A stretch of 64,000 nucleotides of DNA from Aedes albopictus (GCF_035046485.1 NC_085137.1:9688252-9752251); one strand, 5' to 3'. Numbered from the stretch's first letter, positions 32,116-44,203 are shown. The notes: generated by a model not told the origin, from the sequence alone. Translations and numbers: made by a program.

Positions 32116-34250
32116 CGGCGCCGGCAGCAGTTGCCCATCATCGGCGTAGGGCGAGAGTGTTTTAATGTGTCATAATCAATAGAATTGCGTTTTTGTGTGA
32201 AGGTCATCTCTTTTGGCATTTTGAACCACTGTGCAAATGGGATGCTTTCGTTTTTTTTTTCTGGTATTTTTTACTAACGAGCGTGAACCATATTTACCTG
32301 TTGATCCGGAGAAGGATATTATTTTGTCGTTGTCGCCGTCTGAGAATGCAACACTACGCACCAAAACCAAATCCAGATCAGAGAGATGGAGAATTCTAGT
32401 TTGATTGATCAGGATTATTAGAGATTATTTAACAAGATGAGACGGATCGTTTTCAAGACTGAAACGAGTCTGGTCCGAATTGTACAACAATTCAAAAACC
32501 CCGTATTGTAATAATATATTCGCAAATATTTATTTTACCTGATTAGATAGAACCAATTCCAGCAGCTCCCCGCCTTCCCGGTAAAGGACGGAAGACCGGG
32601 GAATATCAGTTTACACTAGAAACAAATCTAAATGCCAAGAAATACCTAGTAGCGTGTAGGTCTAGAAGAGTAAACACTCGTCACATTTATACTCGATTTC
32701 TTATAAATCTGATCGTAGGCTTGGTCGTCTTGAACACACCTAGTGCAGCACTTTCCTGTTCTTGCACAACTACCTAATAGACCTTTCGAAGCTAATAAAG
32801 TACTTTCCCAAAGGCATTTTCTACTTTCTTCTTTCAGAACAAACCATTTTTTGCCTTTCTGTACCGCAAGCGTGTAACATCGACTGAAACTATTTTCTAT
32901 TAGTCTGAAAATAGAATCGAACAAAAGACATTTGTTTCTTTATTTTTTAAACCACGTATTGTTATGTGATGGTTGATATTTTTTACACTATTACGCAACA
33001 GTCACATTACGAATCGGAACGCTTTTCGATGTAGAAATACATGATCGATATTAAACAAAAAGACGGAGTTGCAAGATATCACTTTTAGATATTAGGATAT
33101 ATCGATGTTGTTAGATGTGAATGTAGAAACTTAAGCATTAGAAAAACTAAACACTGGCCTTAACTGTGAAACACGTAAACTACTACTACTACAACCTTCC
33201 TTACACCATTGTTTTACCCGTTCCTTCTACTGAACTACTTCGAGCTTGATTAGTTCCTAACACTTTGTCTTTAAAGAGTAACTCACTAGTAACACAGAGC
33301 AGTCTCGAGCCTAAACCGCGGAATGAATCCTACGAAGAAAATAACGCGCACGCACCACACAGAGCAATTAAGAGACGCGAATCGTAATACGATTATTTAC
33401 ACAAAACAGATCGTGGAATAGCAGCATGCTGGATAGATCAGATACACACATACACAGGCCGACCAGGATCAGAGAAAAAGACTAAACATTTTGCGTTGTT
33501 TCACAGTTTGAACGTTTCAACAGAAACGACACACTCCTCGAGCGAAGCAAAGACGGGTGGAAAATCGCGTGTAAAATAAGAAGGTTGGTAAAGGATATGG
33601 AATTCAGTTTCCGTTCCGTTGTAAATTAGCAGTCATCTAAGAAGGAAATATGTCATCTAATAAAATATTGCCTTTAAATGATCTGAAAAGTTGTAACGCG
33701 AATGTATACCTGAGTTGAGAAATTTCCTGTTCGATGTTTGAAAACTCTTTTTGGTTCTGCGTGGATCGTTCATTAGTGAAATCGTGGTGAGCTCGTTTCG
33801 TTTTATTTGTATTTTTCTTATCATAGTTCTAGGACAGTGATCTTTAGCTTTGTTGATTCGGTAGTCTAACAAGTGTTAGTCATGTCTTTACTGATCAAAT
33901 TGACTACTGATGAGAGGTTGAAAGTTTTAGGGGTTCAATAAAAGTTGTTAACCAATAGTCGAATTTGAACCGCCAATACATAGCATCATATATTCTCAAG
34001 AAACTTTTTACAATGAGATAGTTGGAGATAGTTCAATGTGAGCTTTGTTGTTGGCCCTTTTGAACTGTCATTTGAAAGGATAGATCTGCCGTTGCATGCT
34101 AAATAGTCCGTTGTCTAGTGTCGTACTTCCTGCAAAAATCTCACTCGTGTCCCTGTTTTATAAAGTGATATCGTGGAAAATCCACTGAGTTGATTCTTAC
34201 ATTTCATCGAATACAGTCTTCTTCTTCTGACCCAACACAGTGATATTTCT
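32116..34250 (+). other. Bsg25D 3' UTR and downstream sequence
   Basis: There is no further coding signal. AATAAA occurs at 32794-32799 and 33937-33942, and either could serve the Bsg25D transcript. The rest is AT-rich and non-repetitive by eye. Confidence 0.45.
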
Positions 34251-34254
34251 AAGG

Positions 34255-34815
34255 TTTTTTTTTATATATTCCTCGTAATTATTTGCCGATTCCTCCATAA
34301 ACTACTACTGATTCCTCAAGAAATTTCGCGATAAATTCCTCCACGGATTTGTCAAGGAACATCTCCAGGTTTTTATTTTTTCAGGCATTCCTCAAGTTAT
34401 TTTTCTATCTATTTATTCAGGATTTTTCTCTGGAGATTCTCCAGGGATTCCATGCATTTATTCCTCCAGGAGTTCCTCTTGGAGTCTATACAGGAATACT
34501 TTCAAAGATTTTTCTATGAATACTTCCTAGGGTTCCCCCCAGTTATTCGTCAAGAAACCCAACCGCTCCTCGAGAAATTTATCTAAAGATTTATCTTGTG
34601 GTTTCTCTAGAGACTTTCCTAGATTACAAACCCCCAGTGTATCTTCTAGGAATTCCTCCAGGGATTTTCAAGGAATATATATAGGAATTGCTCTTCTAGA
34701 GACTCTTCCGGGAATTCCAAAGTTATTATTCAGAAACTTCTTCAGAAATTTATCTAGAAATTTCTCTATAGGGATCGCTCTAGGGGTTTCTCTTGGGATT
34801 TCTCTTGTCTAGTCT
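34255..34815 (+). repeat. Diverged 12-bp array
   Basis: Units of TTCCTCCAGGAAT type, heavily diverged, in CTCCA orientation. Confidence 0.6.
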
Positions 34816-34929
34816 AGTCTACACATACACAGCCATTCATTGAAAGAATCCTGGAAACGTTTGCAGCACATTGGAAATGTATTACAAACATTGAAGTAGC
34901 CAGGCATACTATAGCAGAGTTTGATAAAA

Positions 34930-35665
34930 ACACATAGGGTAAGAAATCAAACTTTGAACTAGTCAAATTGTAATCTTAATTTGAACCATTTCGAAATTCA
35001 TTAAAACGACGTACTTTTTAGGCAAATATTGTTCCGAAAAAGATGTTAAACAGCTTTCCTTATTATAACCTGATAACATGGACTTTAAAAGCATTGAAAA
35101 AAAGCGTTTTTGTCTTGGAAAACAGGCAATTGAAAAATCACTGTGATTTCACCAATTTCCCCCAAGAGAAAGCACATTTTCGGTGCACTCGTACAGCTCA
35201 TGCATTGTATCACACGCAATATGTGAACACGTCAAATGAAAGCTTATTTATCGTAGAATCGAACAACCGAATATTCCGCATTATTTGTCATAAAATTATC
35301 AAATTCAATTAATTCTTACTTGGAGAATGTTATCTTAAGTTGAACCATTTGTAATCTAAATTTGAACTAGTAAACGGGGGCGAGCTTCTAGTGTTGGCCT
35401 GCAGACTGCGCTAGTGGTTGTTTTGTTTACTCTTAGGGGATGAAAAATTCTAAATTTAGTTTCCAAGTTCCTGAAGAGTTTAAAACATTCTAAGTTGAAA
35501 TTCCACTGCCTAATGAAAAATAGTTATGGGAATTAGCAGATCCATGTGTTTTTCTATTGTTCAGCACGAAATTGGCTGTTGTGGGAGATGCTCGAGCTGT
35601 TGCCGCCAGTAGTTCAAATTAAGATTAAAATTGGTTCAAATTAAGATTAAAATCATTGTTGACGA
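34930..35665. repeat. AT-rich stretch with inverted 'taatcttaatttgaacc' motifs
   Basis: The motif 'gtaatcttaatttgaacc' near 34970 is inverted near 35630 as 'ggttcaaattaagattaaa' (twice), and related copies occur at 35330-35370. A DNA element is likely but its ends are unclear. The open stretch 35043-35312 has no recognised similarity. Confidence 0.4.
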
Positions 35666-35955
35666 ATAATCGAATTTTTCAATGAAATTCGGTGCAAATA
35701 CAAACTTTTTGCCACTTAACAGAAAGCTTATACCCGTGGCTTTCATGTACATAAAATTTTGCCGTAGTAAATTATTTCCATGTGGGAGTAAAAATCACTC
35801 AAAATTTGCGCTACTTCGGAAAGCTGCAATTTGGTTCAACTTTCGATTACCTACCCTACTTCGGGATTGATTGTTGGAATATAGGATCCGGAATAAAGCG
35901 ACGCTTTCTGCACTGGAATAATTCTAAGAGCCTATTTTATCAGACACCACATATA

Positions 35956-37081
35956 CACTGTGGTGCATAATTGATCGGACAAACGCCGATTTTCATACAA
36001 AATGGCCAAGTTTAAGATGCTGAAACTATGGTTTGCTTTGTTGGATTGAGCTCAATTTTTGACACGGAACTACAAATATGCTGAATTTTGTGTATACAAA
36101 GTATAAAATGTTTTCGTTCACAGGTATGGGCGTGGAAAGGCGTTGAAAATATTGCAAAAGTGATCGGACAGCGGTACCCCTTTGCTTTACACGCTTGTCG
36201 CTGTCCGATCACTTTTGCAATTTTTTCAACGCCTTGCCACGCCCAGATCTGTAAACGAAAACATTTTATACTTTGTATACACAAAATTCAGCATATTTGT
36301 AGTTCCGTGTCAAAAATTGAGCTCAATCCAACAAAGCAAACCATAGTTACAGCATCTCAAACTTGGCCATTTTGTATGAAAATCGGCGTTTGTCCGATCA
36401 ATTACACAGCGTAACAAAAATTAACTTTTTGTCTGTCTCAAGAGCAAACTTATGTGTCTCTGAAGGATTTTGGGCCGCTGAATCCGAATCCGGGTTCAGA
36501 TTTACTCTAACACGTCACAATTTTGAGCTATATCTCAATTTATAGGGCAAAATATGCGATTTTGGGCTTTTTTGATTGCAAGCCATTAAGCAAGGAAATA
36601 TTTTTTTAAGCAATCAAAAGGTTAATTGGTCAATTAACATCTAAATTAACGACCTTTGCAAAATATTTCGTTTTACCAAATCGAATTTGATAGTTTTAAG
36701 CGATTTATGTTAGGTACGATATTTCTCATACAAGTCACCCTCCAAAAGTTGCATGCAAGTTTTCATACCAACATTAAATGCTTAAATCTACCAAATTTGA
36801 TTAAGTAAAACAAAATAGTTTGCATGAGTCGTTAATTTAGATGTTAATTGACCAATTAACCTTTTGATTGCTTAAAAAAAATATTTCCTTGCTTAATGGC
36901 TTGCAGTCAAAAAAGCCCAAAATCGCATATTTTGCCCTATAAATTGAGGTATAGCTCAAAATTGTGACATGTTGGAGCAAATCTGAGCCCGGATTCGGAT
37001 TCAGCGGCCCAAAATCCTTCGGAGACACATAAGTTTGCTCTTGAGACAAAAAAATGTTGCGCTGTGTTATGCACCACAGTG
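35956..37081. mobile_element. TA-flanked palindromic element (outer of a nested pair)
   Basis: The termini CACTGTGGTGCATAA and TTATGCACCACAGTG are exact inverses, with TA at 35954-35955 and 37082-37083. The arms continue inward for about 250 bp (36405-36660 against 36835-37069) around a 170-bp centre. A second palindromic element (35970-36402) is inserted 14 bp inside the left end, splitting the left arm. No ORF is supported. Confidence 0.75.
35970..36402. mobile_element. Inner palindromic element nested in the left arm
   Basis: The ends are ATTGATCGGACAAACGCCGA and its complement, with arms near 200 bp and a ~30-bp centre, flanked by TA at 35968-35969 and 36403-36404. The right arm of the outer element shows the uninterrupted target, so insertion order is clear: outer first, inner second. 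Confidence 0.75.
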
Positions 37082-37129
37082 TACGTTGTACCGCTAGTCT
37101 GACACGTTCACTTCAAATGAATCGTTATA

Positions 37130-37287
37130 GGGAAGATTCAAAAATTACGTCCATCGTTTTTCGGGATTTCTAGACCCCCCCTCCCCCCTCTGTCACGCAA
37201 TTTCCCTATACCCAATACACGTACTGTCACACTTTTCTAGACCCCCCCCCCTCCCCCAAATGTTGGACGTAATTTTTGAACATTCCC
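37130..37287. mobile_element. Short MITE, ATTCAAAAATTACGTCCA termini
   Basis: The left 'gggaagattcaaaaattacg' and the right complement 'gggaatgttcaaaaattacg' are inverted, around a C-rich centre with two 'ctagaccccccc' runs. Confidence 0.6.
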
Positions 37288-37339
37288 ATACGTTTCATTT
37301 TATAAACAGTTCCGATTGAAAAGCCTTCTAATAAAACTA

Positions 37340-37511
37340 ATGCCGTTTTTCTTTTTTAACCTGGGTTGGAACTGGATTGGCGGAAAATGTGTAAACAAAC
37401 AACGTCAAACGAACTTTAGTACAAGCGAAACCGAAGTCGGGTTGGGGTTGAAACTGTGATCTGATCCAGTTCCAACCCAGGTTGGAACTGGATAATAAAG
37501 AAAAACGGCAT
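37340..37511. mobile_element. Short MITE, ATGCCGTTTTTCTT termini
   Basis: The ends ATGCCGTTTTTCTT and AAGAAAAACGGCAT are inverted. The inner motif 'aacctgggttggaactgga' appears near the left end and again on both strands near the right. Confidence 0.6.
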
Positions 37512-37654
37512 AAATGACACCTGCGCATATCGGAGTTATATGCACAGAACACGATCGATACATTAGCTGTGCATATAACTTTGACCAGGTGGAAAAGCAA
37601 CATTGGCAGATAAAGTTGAACACGTTTTGCAGAATTCCGCAATTTCAGTAAGTG

Positions 37655-37728
37655 AGCTTCGTGGTTGTGCGGCTAGCGGCGTCGGTCATTTGGGTGTTGT
37701 GAGTTCGATTCCCGCTCTAGCCTAAGGA
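37655..37728 (+). repeat. tRNA-like SINE head
   Basis: An A-box-like 'tggttgtgcggctagcgg' and a B box 'gagttcgattcccgc'. The poor tRNA fold points to a SINE head. Confidence 0.5.
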
Positions 37729-37767
37729 AACTTTTTTTTTAATATATTAAGGATATTATTGGAGTTG

Positions 37768-37855
37768 CATATACTGCCTATGATCGCATATCAGTCCCAT
37801 ATTTGCTGGGTTTCCTATTCATATGGGACAGATATGCGATCATAGGCAGTATACA
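37768..37855. repeat. Palindrome around the GCATAT motif
   Basis: The arms 'tatactgcctatgatcgcat' and its complement are almost perfect over about 32 bp with a ~22-bp loop. Confidence 0.7.
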
Positions 37856-37974
37856 TTGGCGCACCCAGCCCACATGATATAAGTAAAATGCATGGCATAT
37901 AACAGTATCATGGCCATCTGAGAGTCATACCACATGCGTCGCATATAACTCTCACTTCCTATTTTCAACCTCAG

Positions 37975-38176
37975 ATTAGATTCATATCGGCACCAACATT
38001 TCAAAAGGGCGTAACTGCATTTTGAAACAAACCACTCTTTCACATCTGTGGGTCATATTTTAAGTTTCCCACGAAATTCACAAACATTACTTGACAGAGA
38101 AATTGCTCTTCTTTCCTATACTGGCGGTGATTTGCATGGCGGCATTGAAATACGATCTACAGATGTGAAAGAGGGG
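37975..38176. mobile_element. Left part of a palindromic element split by the BEL insertion
   Basis: The left arm at 37975-38050 ('ttcatatcggcaccaacatt' onward) is the reverse complement of 44909-44970 plus 38155-38176. Removing the BEL element and one copy of its target duplication rejoins the right arm. This gives the pre-insertion target. Confidence 0.7.
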
Positions 38177-38595
38177 TGTTGGGGAACTTACTGCGGCCGA
38201 TGAGGGGAAAAGGATAGCGCTGACGAAACTGGGTTTCTGATTTCTTCCGGATTAGTCCCAGAAAAACACTCGCGGAGTCGAAATTAATTAGACTGAATAA
38301 ACTTTTGCACTTTCACTTTATTTGCGATAATCGAGTTACAACGCGACGAGATAATTTTAACACGTCCGTTTCACGAGGGGTTGAGATCACGACTGACTTT
38401 TACAATTCTGAATCTAGCAAATATCCATCTTCTAAAACGATCGGTTTTAAAAGAGAGGGCTGAGAATGAGTTCTCTAGCGGAAGTTCATCTGATCTAGCT
38501 AATACAACAATACAAATTGTCAAACAAATACAAATGGGAAATAATTTTGAATAGGGTTACACATCGATCGGTAATTTTACTAATTTACGTTAACA
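38177..38595 (-). repeat. 3' LTR of the BEL element
   Basis: 419 bp, with inverted TGTT...AACA ends. The complement carries AATAAA at 38317-38322. It is the downstream LTR for the minus-strand element. Confidence 0.93.
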
Positions 38596-38662
38596 TGTCG
38601 GGCCCCGTTGAAAGGCACTTTCAAACTATACACTAATTATGCTAATGGAGCCGCATGGTGCT

Positions 38663-41600
38663 TCATCCGTAGGGGGTGGTGGCAGGTGGTGCACTCGGTG
38701 AAGATGGAGCGTCTGGTACTTCGTTCGCCTCGGTGCCGCTCTCAATGGGCAGAGGACAAACTTCAGTGATGGCCCGCCGATAGCATCCAGTAGTCGTTCG
38801 GACCTGAACGACTCGAACGTGGCCGTCATTACCGGGGAACACGGCTTCGATCCGACCAAGGGGCCACTTCATTGGCGGAGCCGCTTCCTTCTTGAGCAGC
38901 ACCATCGTCCCAACCTGGATGTCGGGTTGGACCAACGGCCAACGTTGGCGACTTTGGAGCTGCCCGATGTAGTCGCGAGACCACACCCGCCAGAAATGTT
39001 GTACCTTCTGTTGCATGTGCTGGAAAGAGTTGAGGCGATTAACGGGAATGTCACTCAAATCGGGTTCAGGGAGAGAGTGTAACGGCTCTCCCACTAAAAA
39101 GTGGCCCGGTGTTAAAGCCACCACATCAGCAGGATCAGATGATAAGGGTGTGAGAGGCCGTGAGTTCATGATTCCCTCGATTTGAGTTATGAGAGTTTGG
39201 AACTCTTCAATGGTCAGGAGCGTAGTCTTCATGATGCGATAGAGATGATGTTTGAAGATCTTGACGGCGGCCTCCCACAACCCTCCAAAGTGGGGAGAAC
39301 GCGCTGGGTTGAAGTGGAAGTTGATCCCTGCTTCGGTGCAGCTTTCTGCTAATCCGGTAGAGCGGTGGATAGCATCGAACTGCTGCTTGTGCTCTTGGAG
39401 CTGACGATTTGCTCCAACGAAAGTGCGAGCATTATCACAATACACGTCGGACACGCGACCGCGACGAGAGACGAATCGTTTGAGCGCACTCACGAACGAA
39501 TCCGACGACAGGCTATATACCATTTCGATATGGACTGCCTTGGAGGCCATACACACGAATATCGCGACGAATATTTTTACCGAGTTTCCGCGACGATTCG
39601 GTGGCCGAACGAAAAACGGACCGCAATAGTCCACGCCGGACTTCACGAACGCGCGCGACGGAGTTACCCTTGCTGCTGGCAAAGGGCCCATTAGCTGTTC
39701 GATTGGTTTCGGCCTACAATGGAAGCAGACCATGCACTTGTTCACTACACGTTTTGCAGCATCTCTTCCTCGGATGACCCAGAACCTCTGTTGGAGTGTA
39801 GACAGAAGTTGCTGTGGTCCCGAATGCAAGGTGTCGATGTGGGTTTTTGTGACGATCAAGTTGGTTAGATGGTGTTTTGCGGGAAGTATGATCGGGTATC
39901 GGGTATCGAAAGGTGCTTCTAACAATTCTAAGCGGCCATGGACTCTCAGCAGGCCCTCAGAATCTAAAAACGGGTTCAACTTTTTCAAAGGGGATTTGAA
40001 ACTAAAATTCTTCTTGACTGGACCAGGGTTCTGTTGTAGAAAACGTATTTCAGCAGAGAAACATTCTTCCTGAACTTGTCCGATCAGCCATCTTAGCGAG
40101 TCATCCACTTCTTTCGTGGTGAGTGGACCTACGACACGATTTGGAGCGGTCAAGCGAGAGTTTGATACGAACCGCCGTATCCATGCGAAAGTGTGGGTGA
40201 GTGGAACCAACGTCGAATGTTTGTTGATGAGCGAAATTGCCATGGGCGGCGAGGTTGTAACCAACGAAACGGTTTGCCGAACTTCTTCCTCTCTGGCACG
40301 AAGGTGGAGAGGAGAAAGCTCGATGATATTCTCTGGCCAACGGTTCCTCTCAACTGCTAAGAACGGTGGCCCATGCCACCAAATCTGATCGTTGACGACG
40401 AGAGAGGCTGGAACTCCACGCGAGACGCGATCTGCTGGGTTCGCTTCTGACGGCACATGGCGCCATTCACTCCCACGAGTGAGCCGATGAATTTCAGCGA
40501 TGCGATTGGAGACGTACACTTTCCAAGACGATGACGATGATGCGATCCAATGAAGCACTATGCTTGAGTCTGACCAGAATGTGGTGGAACAGGAAAGGTC
40601 GATTGATTTTTTCACGCTATCAGCCAACTGTGCTGCCATCACAGCTGCACACAGTTCGAGACGAGGTGTTGATTGTCGTGTTAGGGGGGATACTCTGGAC
40701 TTCGAGATGAGGAGATTGCAAGCCGATTTTCCACATCTATCGATAGATTTCACATAAATGCAACATCCGTATGCTTTGTCGGATGCATCCGCAAAACAAT
40801 GCAACTCGACGTGGACGAAATTATCAATCAAAACTTTTCTTGGAACTTTTAGGGAGGACAAAGTCTCGATTTCCTTCCTGAACGATTTCCACCAGTCCTG
40901 GTACTCCTGCGGCAACACGCTGTCCCAAGTGAACGAATTGGACCAAAGTGACTGCAGAAAGATTTTCGCGGATACAATCACTGATCCCACAAGGCCCATG
41001 GGATCGAATAGTCTGGACATCTCTGACAAGGCAATCCGCTTCGTGACCGGTTCTGACGACGAGAGTGTTGGCACCTTAAATCCGAAGCAATCGATTTGAG
41101 GGTGCCAGAGCAGACCTAGTGTTTTGACCGAGCACGATTTGTCAATTTCTAGGTCGTCACGATTGTCCCTGAGATTTTCGGGGATACGAGAGAGAATGTC
41201 GGGGTCGTTGGAGCTCCATTTCCTTAGAACGAAGCCACCAGATGCGAGTAATCCTATCAGCTGGTCACAACTATCCATCATTCGGTGCTTGTCGTCATCT
41301 CCAGCCAAGCAATCATCGACATAGAATGAACGCTTCACCAGTGTTGCTGCCAACGGGAACTTCTCCTTCTCATCATCAGCAAGTTGGTTCAAAACGCGAG
41401 TTGCGAGAAACGGTGCACATGCTGTACCGTAGGTCACAGTGTTGAGTTGGTAGGCTCTCAGCTCTTGGCTCTGATACTTTCTCCACACAATTTGCTGCAG
41501 AGCACGATCGGAGTCGTGTACCCAGATCTGCCTGTACATTTTTTCGGCATCGGCGGTGATGACGTACTTGGTCATGCGAAAATTCATACTCGTTGCGAGA

Positions 41601-44203
41601 AGGGGTGGTTGGACCGTTGGACCTACGTAGCAAATATCGTTGAGCGAGAGATTGTTTGCAGACCGACACGACCCATCAAAAACGACACGAGTTTTGGTCG
41701 TCGTGCTGTCCGGTCGAATGATCGCATGGTGCGGGAGGAAGAAGTGTGGAGTGGACAGATCGGGTTCGACCACTTCCATGTGTCCGAGCGACTCATACTC
41801 TTCCATGAACTGACTGTAGTCACTATGTAGCCTTGTGTTGGTGAGAAATTTTCTCTCCATTGCTTGGAACCTTCGATGAGCGACTGGTAACGACTCTCCG
41901 AGTTCCGACAACATTTCTTCGCGAATCGGCAATCGAACAACGTACCGACCGTCAGGGGCTCTTGAGTGGGTGTTTCGAAAATGGTCTTCGCAATACTGTT
42001 CCTCCAGCGACAATGCTTTCCCTTCCTCAAAACTTTCTACCTCCCAGAATCTTTGCACTGCGGCTGTCAGTTTGTCAATCGTGAGTGCTGCATTACACAC
42101 GACCGTTTTGATTGGCTCGGTGGTCGCATGATCACCAGCTACAGCGTATCCAAATACTGTTTTGCGTAATATAGGGAGCTGGGGACCCAAAGAGATTTGA
42201 TCATCTTCCAATAGTGTGAAGAACCATTGTACGCCAATAATCATGTCGATGCCGTGGGGGACATTAAATTTGGGATCTGCTAATGGGAGGTTTTGAGGTA
42301 TTACCCAGTTTGAAATGTCCACGTTTGTGGAGGGCAAGATTCGGGTCAAGCTGGGAAGCACTAGGAAGTCGATGCTAGCGCTAAAGGAACCTACTCGAGA
42401 AGACAGGTTGACCGAAACCGATTGAGAGACATGCTGTACGCTGTTGCCAATTCCGTACACATCGACGTCTGATTTCTCTCGTTTGAGACGCAATCGTTGA
42501 GCGAGATCTTCGGTCACAAAGTTTCGCTCGGATGCTGAATCCAAAAGAGCGCGAGCTAAAGAGTAGTTTCCATCAATATCACGAACCCTCACGTAGGCTG
42601 TGAGCATGAAGATCGTAGAGTTCATCCGTTTAGCGAATGTGGACGAGGGAGTGACAGCTGAGCAGCTCGTCACCGGCGAAGACCCATGAGCGGAGCCTGA
42701 CGATGTAACCGACGGCGGAGAAGCGAACGACTTGGTTTGGCCTCCCGGCGGCGACGAACCGGGTCTCATTTCCCGAGAGACTACGCGCGACTGATCGGCA
42801 GTGCACGCTCGAACCGACGAAGACGACCCGACGACCGGGGCCGATTGTGAAGCATGTTGGGGTTGCGGGGGTGGATTTGACTGACTGTCAACCAGAACAG
42901 CCAACGTGGTGGAAGCATTGATATGCAACAAAGTGTGATGGCGCTTGTTGCACGTTCTACAGCTCCCAGATGGACAGTCCTTGACCAAATGCGAGGACCG
43001 CAGGCAATTCAAGCACAACCCGTACTTTTTGGCCACATTGAAACGCTGCTTCGGTGAAAGCTTCAGAAACTCGTCACACGACGAGAGAAAGTGAGAACCT
43101 TTGTGGCACGCAATGCAAGCTTTGGAGCTCTCAGTGGTGAGAGCCGAGTGAGATGACACATGAACTCGAGGGGATCGTGGTTCTGGTTTGCTGGTGGTGT
43201 GCGAAGATTGGGAGAGCGTCAAAGATTGGAGAACACGGGAACGCCTGTGGATGAACGCAACCAAATCCTTGTATGTTGGTCGCTGATTGTCGGGTAATTG
43301 ATTTTCCCATTCCTTTTGTGATGCGGAATCGAGCTTGCTACTGAGAAATTCGACCAAAAATGAATTCCAATGATCATCCGGTCCTTCCAATTTGTCAAGC
43401 ACACCAATGTGCTTCTCGAAGACATCTGCGAGGTCCGAAAGTGCCGACGAAGATTCCTTTTTTACTGGAGCCATGGACAGTAGAGCGGAGAAATGCTGTT
43501 TGATTAAAAAGTTCTTGTTGTCGAACCTTTTCTTTAAGAGGTCCCACGCAATATCATAGTTGGTAGCTGTCACCGCCAGAGACTGCACGAGACGTAGCGC
43601 ATCTCCCTTCAGTACTGCCTTCAAATACTGGAATTTTTGAATCTCGGAAAGTTGGTGGTTCGAGTGGATGAGTGTGTAGAACAAATCATGAAAATTCATC
43701 CACTCGTCAAAATCTCCCTTGAACTCAGGAATTTTGAGCTCAGGAAGGCGGACACCAAGTGCCTGGGTAGGTGGAGCAACAGGGGATGGGATATGACCAG
43801 CGGATGTGGAAGGTGTGTTATTCAAGGTTAGTTTGCTGTCCAGTGACCCCTTCAACCGATAGTACATATCTTCAAACGTCGCTTTCCCATCCGAAAGCTC
43901 TTCAGTTAGCCCATACTCCAATTCAATTTCAGCTTGAACCTCATTAAATTCGGTCCAGAGAGTATCAAGCTTTGCAAGACGAAATTTAATTTGAGTATAA
44001 TCAGTAGCAGGATTATACTTTTCGTTAAACGCTCCGATGAGCTTCGCAGAGCCGAGAATGCTATTGCGACGAATGATCAAACGTTTGCACTCTTTTGTGT
44101 TAGGCGTTGCCGGAGCAACCGGATCCTCGTGGTCCGAAGTCGCCATTGTTCTTGGTGTTTCGTCAATGCAGTGTGAGAGTGTGTATTTATAAAGGCTAGT
44201 CAC
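38663..44203 (-). CDS. BEL/Pao Gag-Pol polyprotein, intact (1846 aa)
   Basis: The ORF runs from ATG at 44203 to a stop at 38663-38665; a second in-frame Met at residue 19 is an alternative start. Order: DUF1759-type Gag (around ELKIPEFKGDFDEW); Cys/His knuckle region from C397; DUF1758-type aspartic protease with LLDSASER (Asp 555); Pao-type reverse transcriptase with YVDD at 961-964; RNase H with FADASDKAYG and PRLELCAA; integrase with HHCC zinc motif (last Cys pair around 1490) and catalytic D1525, D1590, E1644; and a C-terminal DUF5641-type domain ending in a Pro-rich tail. There is no envelope ORF and no PHD finger, unlike the left element. All catalytic motifs are present. The product would be processed by its own protease into Gag and Pol proteins. 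Confidence 0.95.
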   Translation of the reverse strand: MTSLYKYTLSHCIDETPRTMATSDHEDPVAPATPNTKECKRLIIRRNSILGSAKLIGAFNEKYNPATDYTQIKFRLAKLDTLWTEFNEVQAEIELEYGLTEELSDGKATFEDMYYRLKGSLDSKLTLNNTPSTSAGHIPSPVAPPTQALGVRLPELKIPEFKGDFDEWMNFHDLFYTLIHSNHQLSEIQKFQYLKAVLKGDALRLVQSLAVTATNYDIAWDLLKKRFDNKNFLIKQHFSALLSMAPVKKESSSALSDLADVFEKHIGVLDKLEGPDDHWNSFLVEFLSSKLDSASQKEWENQLPDNQRPTYKDLVAFIHRRSRVLQSLTLSQSSHTTSKPEPRSPRVHVSSHSALTTESSKACIACHKGSHFLSSCDEFLKLSPKQRFNVAKKYGLCLNCLRSSHLVKDCPSGSCRTCNKRHHTLLHINASTTLAVLVDSQSNPPPQPQHASQSAPVVGSSSSVRACTADQSRVVSREMRPGSSPPGGQTKSFASPPSVTSSGSAHGSSPVTSCSAVTPSSTFAKRMNSTIFMLTAYVRVRDIDGNYSLARALLDSASERNFVTEDLAQRLRLKREKSDVDVYGIGNSVQHVSQSVSVNLSSRVGSFSASIDFLVLPSLTRILPSTNVDISNWVIPQNLPLADPKFNVPHGIDMIIGVQWFFTLLEDDQISLGPQLPILRKTVFGYAVAGDHATTEPIKTVVCNAALTIDKLTAAVQRFWEVESFEEGKALSLEEQYCEDHFRNTHSRAPDGRYVVRLPIREEMLSELGESLPVAHRRFQAMERKFLTNTRLHSDYSQFMEEYESLGHMEVVEPDLSTPHFFLPHHAIIRPDSTTTKTRVVFDGSCRSANNLSLNDICYVGPTVQPPLLATSMNFRMTKYVITADAEKMYRQIWVHDSDRALQQIVWRKYQSQELRAYQLNTVTYGTACAPFLATRVLNQLADDEKEKFPLAATLVKRSFYVDDCLAGDDDKHRMMDSCDQLIGLLASGGFVLRKWSSNDPDILSRIPENLRDNRDDLEIDKSCSVKTLGLLWHPQIDCFGFKVPTLSSSEPVTKRIALSEMSRLFDPMGLVGSVIVSAKIFLQSLWSNSFTWDSVLPQEYQDWWKSFRKEIETLSSLKVPRKVLIDNFVHVELHCFADASDKAYGCCIYVKSIDRCGKSACNLLISKSRVSPLTRQSTPRLELCAAVMAAQLADSVKKSIDLSCSTTFWSDSSIVLHWIASSSSSWKVYVSNRIAEIHRLTRGSEWRHVPSEANPADRVSRGVPASLVVNDQIWWHGPPFLAVERNRWPENIIELSPLHLRAREEEVRQTVSLVTTSPPMAISLINKHSTLVPLTHTFAWIRRFVSNSRLTAPNRVVGPLTTKEVDDSLRWLIGQVQEECFSAEIRFLQQNPGPVKKNFSFKSPLKKLNPFLDSEGLLRVHGRLELLEAPFDTRYPIILPAKHHLTNLIVTKTHIDTLHSGPQQLLSTLQQRFWVIRGRDAAKRVVNKCMVCFHCRPKPIEQLMGPLPAARVTPSRAFVKSGVDYCGPFFVRPPNRRGNSVKIFVAIFVCMASKAVHIEMVYSLSSDSFVSALKRFVSRRGRVSDVYCDNARTFVGANRQLQEHKQQFDAIHRSTGLAESCTEAGINFHFNPARSPHFGGLWEAAVKIFKHHLYRIMKTTLLTIEEFQTLITQIEGIMNSRPLTPLSSDPADVVALTPGHFLVGEPLHSLPEPDLSDIPVNRLNSFQHMQQKVQHFWRVWSRDYIGQLQSRQRWPLVQPDIQVGTMVLLKKEAAPPMKWPLGRIEAVFPGNDGHVRVVQVRTTTGCYRRAITEVCPLPIESGTEANEVPDAPSSPSAPPATTPYG

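Noticed and set aside
43219..43425. Second minus-strand ORF inside the right BEL
   Set aside because: It is an out-of-frame shadow of the 1846-codon polyprotein.
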